64,000 nucleotides of DNA from Selenomonas sp. oral taxon 920 (GTDB taxonomy: Bacteria > Bacillota > Negativicutes > Selenomonadales > Selenomonadaceae): contig NZ_CP017042.1 of assembly GCF_001717585.1 (NCBI RefSeq), positions 1 through 64,000 of the forward strand, read 5' to 3'. The notes below the pieces were generated by a model. It was given only the letters and a program-made list of their open reading frames with translations. It ran no database searches and was not told the DNA's origin. This document shows, one piece after another, positions 63,701 to 64,000 of the stretch (position 1 is the stretch's first letter; every line of letters begins with the position of its first letter). The position numbers were made by a program, and so were the translations under genes.

Positions 63701-63840
63701 TGTCCTCGCTCCAGCTTCGTCCGATTGAGGAGGCAAAAATAGCGTGTGCAAAGAAGCTGTTTGAAAAACTGCATAGTGACTGCGTTATCTATGAGCATGT
63801 GAATGATTTCCAGACGCTGCTCAACAGCGTGATGACGTGA
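60724..63840 (+). CDS. Type III-like restriction endonuclease subunit (Res)
   Basis: 1038 residues from the ATG at 60724. The SF2 helicase part has Walker A METGTGKT (Lys117), a DEPQ box (249-252, replacing DEAD), SATHAERHNLVY and EVGRGLRL (from 580). The C-terminal nuclease shows the PD-(D/E)xK core: Asp970 in APDWAIVF and E988-T-K990. Type III Res works with Mod and cuts DNA between two sites in opposite orientation. The gene lies after hepT instead of directly after mod. Length fits the family. Confidence 0.93.
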   Translation: MKFHFTVQPYQTDAVEAVVRVFEGQPYAARTTYLRDVGTGAAQGNLLPVQESYMNAPLLTAEADDGFRNEKLHLTQGELLAHIRRVQSARNLHLSDTLSAPLGACALDVEMETGTGKTYVYIKTMFELNRRYGWSKFIVVVPSIAIREGVKKSFEMTAEHFMEHYGKKARFFVYSSANLNQLDAFSADAGLSVMIINTQAFAASLNEEKSIEGRGGNKEARIIYSKRDAFGSRRPIDVIAANRPILILDEPQKMGKKGSVTQKALAQFAPLFTLNYSATHAERHNLVYVLDAVDAYNARLVKKIEVKGFEVKNLPGVGRYLYLAEIVLSPKVPPRARIEFEVAQKGGVRRTLRIVSKGDNLCHLSGGMAQYEGYVVEHIDAAAGTVLFLNGTTLHTGDVQGDVSEADLRRVQIRETIVSHFEKEQRLFARGIKTLSLFFIDEVAKYRQYDADGNAVLGEYGRIFEEEYRAVMNENRDIFDPAYMKYLDDVPVEKIHAGYFSIDKKTGRAVDSSLRRGSDLSDDISAYDLILKDKERLLSFDEPTRVIFSHSALREGWDNPNVFQICTLKHAASVTAKRQEVGRGLRLAVDQTGQRMDRMVLGDAVHEVNVLTVIASESYAGFVGDLQKQMEAELYDRPKAATEAYFKGKTVQSADGTAVELDEKAARVIYKYLLQHDYIDDDGHVTEDYRTALAAGALKPLPEVLTPMTEGVHRLVQAIYDESVLRTMISDAGATKTPENKLNERFYQKEFQELWKRINHKYAYTVSFDTRQLVRAAIDHINAELRVSRLQYTITYGSQQTDLDVGMVADGTSFAYGKSRTSTLKRAQGSAVTYDLIGRIAAGTTLTRRTVAEILQGIKTEVFAGYRCNPEEFIRTVTRLILEQKATRIVDHIEYNTIEGSYDASIFATEKRPYSEAYEAEKAIQNYVFTDGNVERKFAQDLDGGNEVLIYAKLPRGFAIPTPVGSYAPDWAIVFREGKVRHIYFVAETKGTLSSLQLRPIEEAKIACAKKLFEKLHSDCVIYEHVNDFQTLLNSVMT

Positions 63841-63937
63841 TGTGCGCCGCAGCGTTGCTGCGTGCGGTGCTATAACGGAGAACATGGGACGGATGCCATG
63901 CACGGCAAGTTTGTGTAAGTTGTGAGGAGGATTTTAC

Positions 63938-64000
63938 ATGAGGAAACTTCATCATTTTTTGGTGGTCACAGTATTTCTGCTCTGTCTCGTTCCGCAGACC
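63938..64000 (+). CDS. Start of a secreted protein (cut by window end)
   Basis: An ATG at 63938 behind GTGAGGAGG opens MRKLHHFLVVTVFLLCLVPQ..., a clear signal peptide, and runs off the window after 21 codons. The mature protein is not visible. Confidence 0.6.
   Translation, partial: MRKLHHFLVVTVFLLCLVPQT

Noticed and set aside
54026-63840. Assignment to DISARM or BREX
   Set aside because: There is no drmA/drmB (DUF1998), no brxC/pglZ and no Lon-like gene; the methylase and nuclease are of the type III kind.

Overview
The window is about 64 kb of fairly GC-rich DNA that looks like the replication-origin region of a Selenomonas-type diderm Firmicute (Negativicutes). That assignment is an inference from gene content: Firmicutes-style dnaA-dnaN-yaaA-recF order, secreted proteins typical of an outer-membrane-bearing cell (a haemagglutination-domain protein, a GH26 mannanase, a class C acid phosphatase), and saccharolytic plus amino-sugar catabolism. 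No rRNA, tRNA, CRISPR array or transposase gene was seen.

Region 1 (1-5.8 kb, minus strand) is amino-sugar catabolism: nanE, a YhcH/NanQ-type protein and a ROK kinase cut by the window edge, then a glucose-family PTS EIICB with nagA and nagB. Region 2 (5.8-8.4 kb) holds a zinc-type macrodomain protein translationally coupled to a class M sirtuin, and a DUF6882 protein. Region 3 (8.4-20.3 kb) is the origin: dnaA, dnaN, yaaA, recF, a DciA-like gene and gyrB run leftward, and rpmH, rnpA, yidD, yidC, khpB and mnmE run rightward. DnaA boxes lie on both sides of dnaA, with a DnaA-trio-like unwinding element between dnaA and dnaN.

Region 4 (20.5-46 kb) is metabolism and transport: a DASS symporter, an iron alcohol dehydrogenase, a short haemagglutination-domain protein, threonine aldolase, a GntR/NCS1/creatininase-family locus, a 12-repeat WG protein, an AmmeMemoRadiSam pair, kdgK-eda, an AGCS symporter, a two-gene lysis-like cassette, GH26, and a purine operon (NCS2 permease, adenine deaminase, cysteine hydrolase). 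Region 5 (46-54 kb) is rearranged accessory DNA with secreted orphan proteins, repeat elements, a duplicated 3' fragment of the hydrolase gene, a nuclease-ATPase (DUF2075) protein and a decayed gene.

Region 6 (54-63.8 kb) is the most notable: an enlarged type III restriction-modification locus made of a SNF2-type helicase, a DUF4391 protein, Mod, a MNT/HepT toxin-antitoxin pair and Res, tightly packed and mostly overlapping. The Mod target-recognition segment is visibly AT-richer than its flanks, suggesting domain exchange. With the DUF2075 protein upstream this forms a probable defence island.

A dispersed inverted-repeat family (termini resembling GGAATCGCTGATAAA) occurs at nine or so places, as about 150-bp elements, a truncated copy and about 27-30-bp minimal forms. 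Five of these lie 18-30 bp upstream of a start codon, between promoter and ribosome-binding site, so they may act as 5' UTR hairpins.
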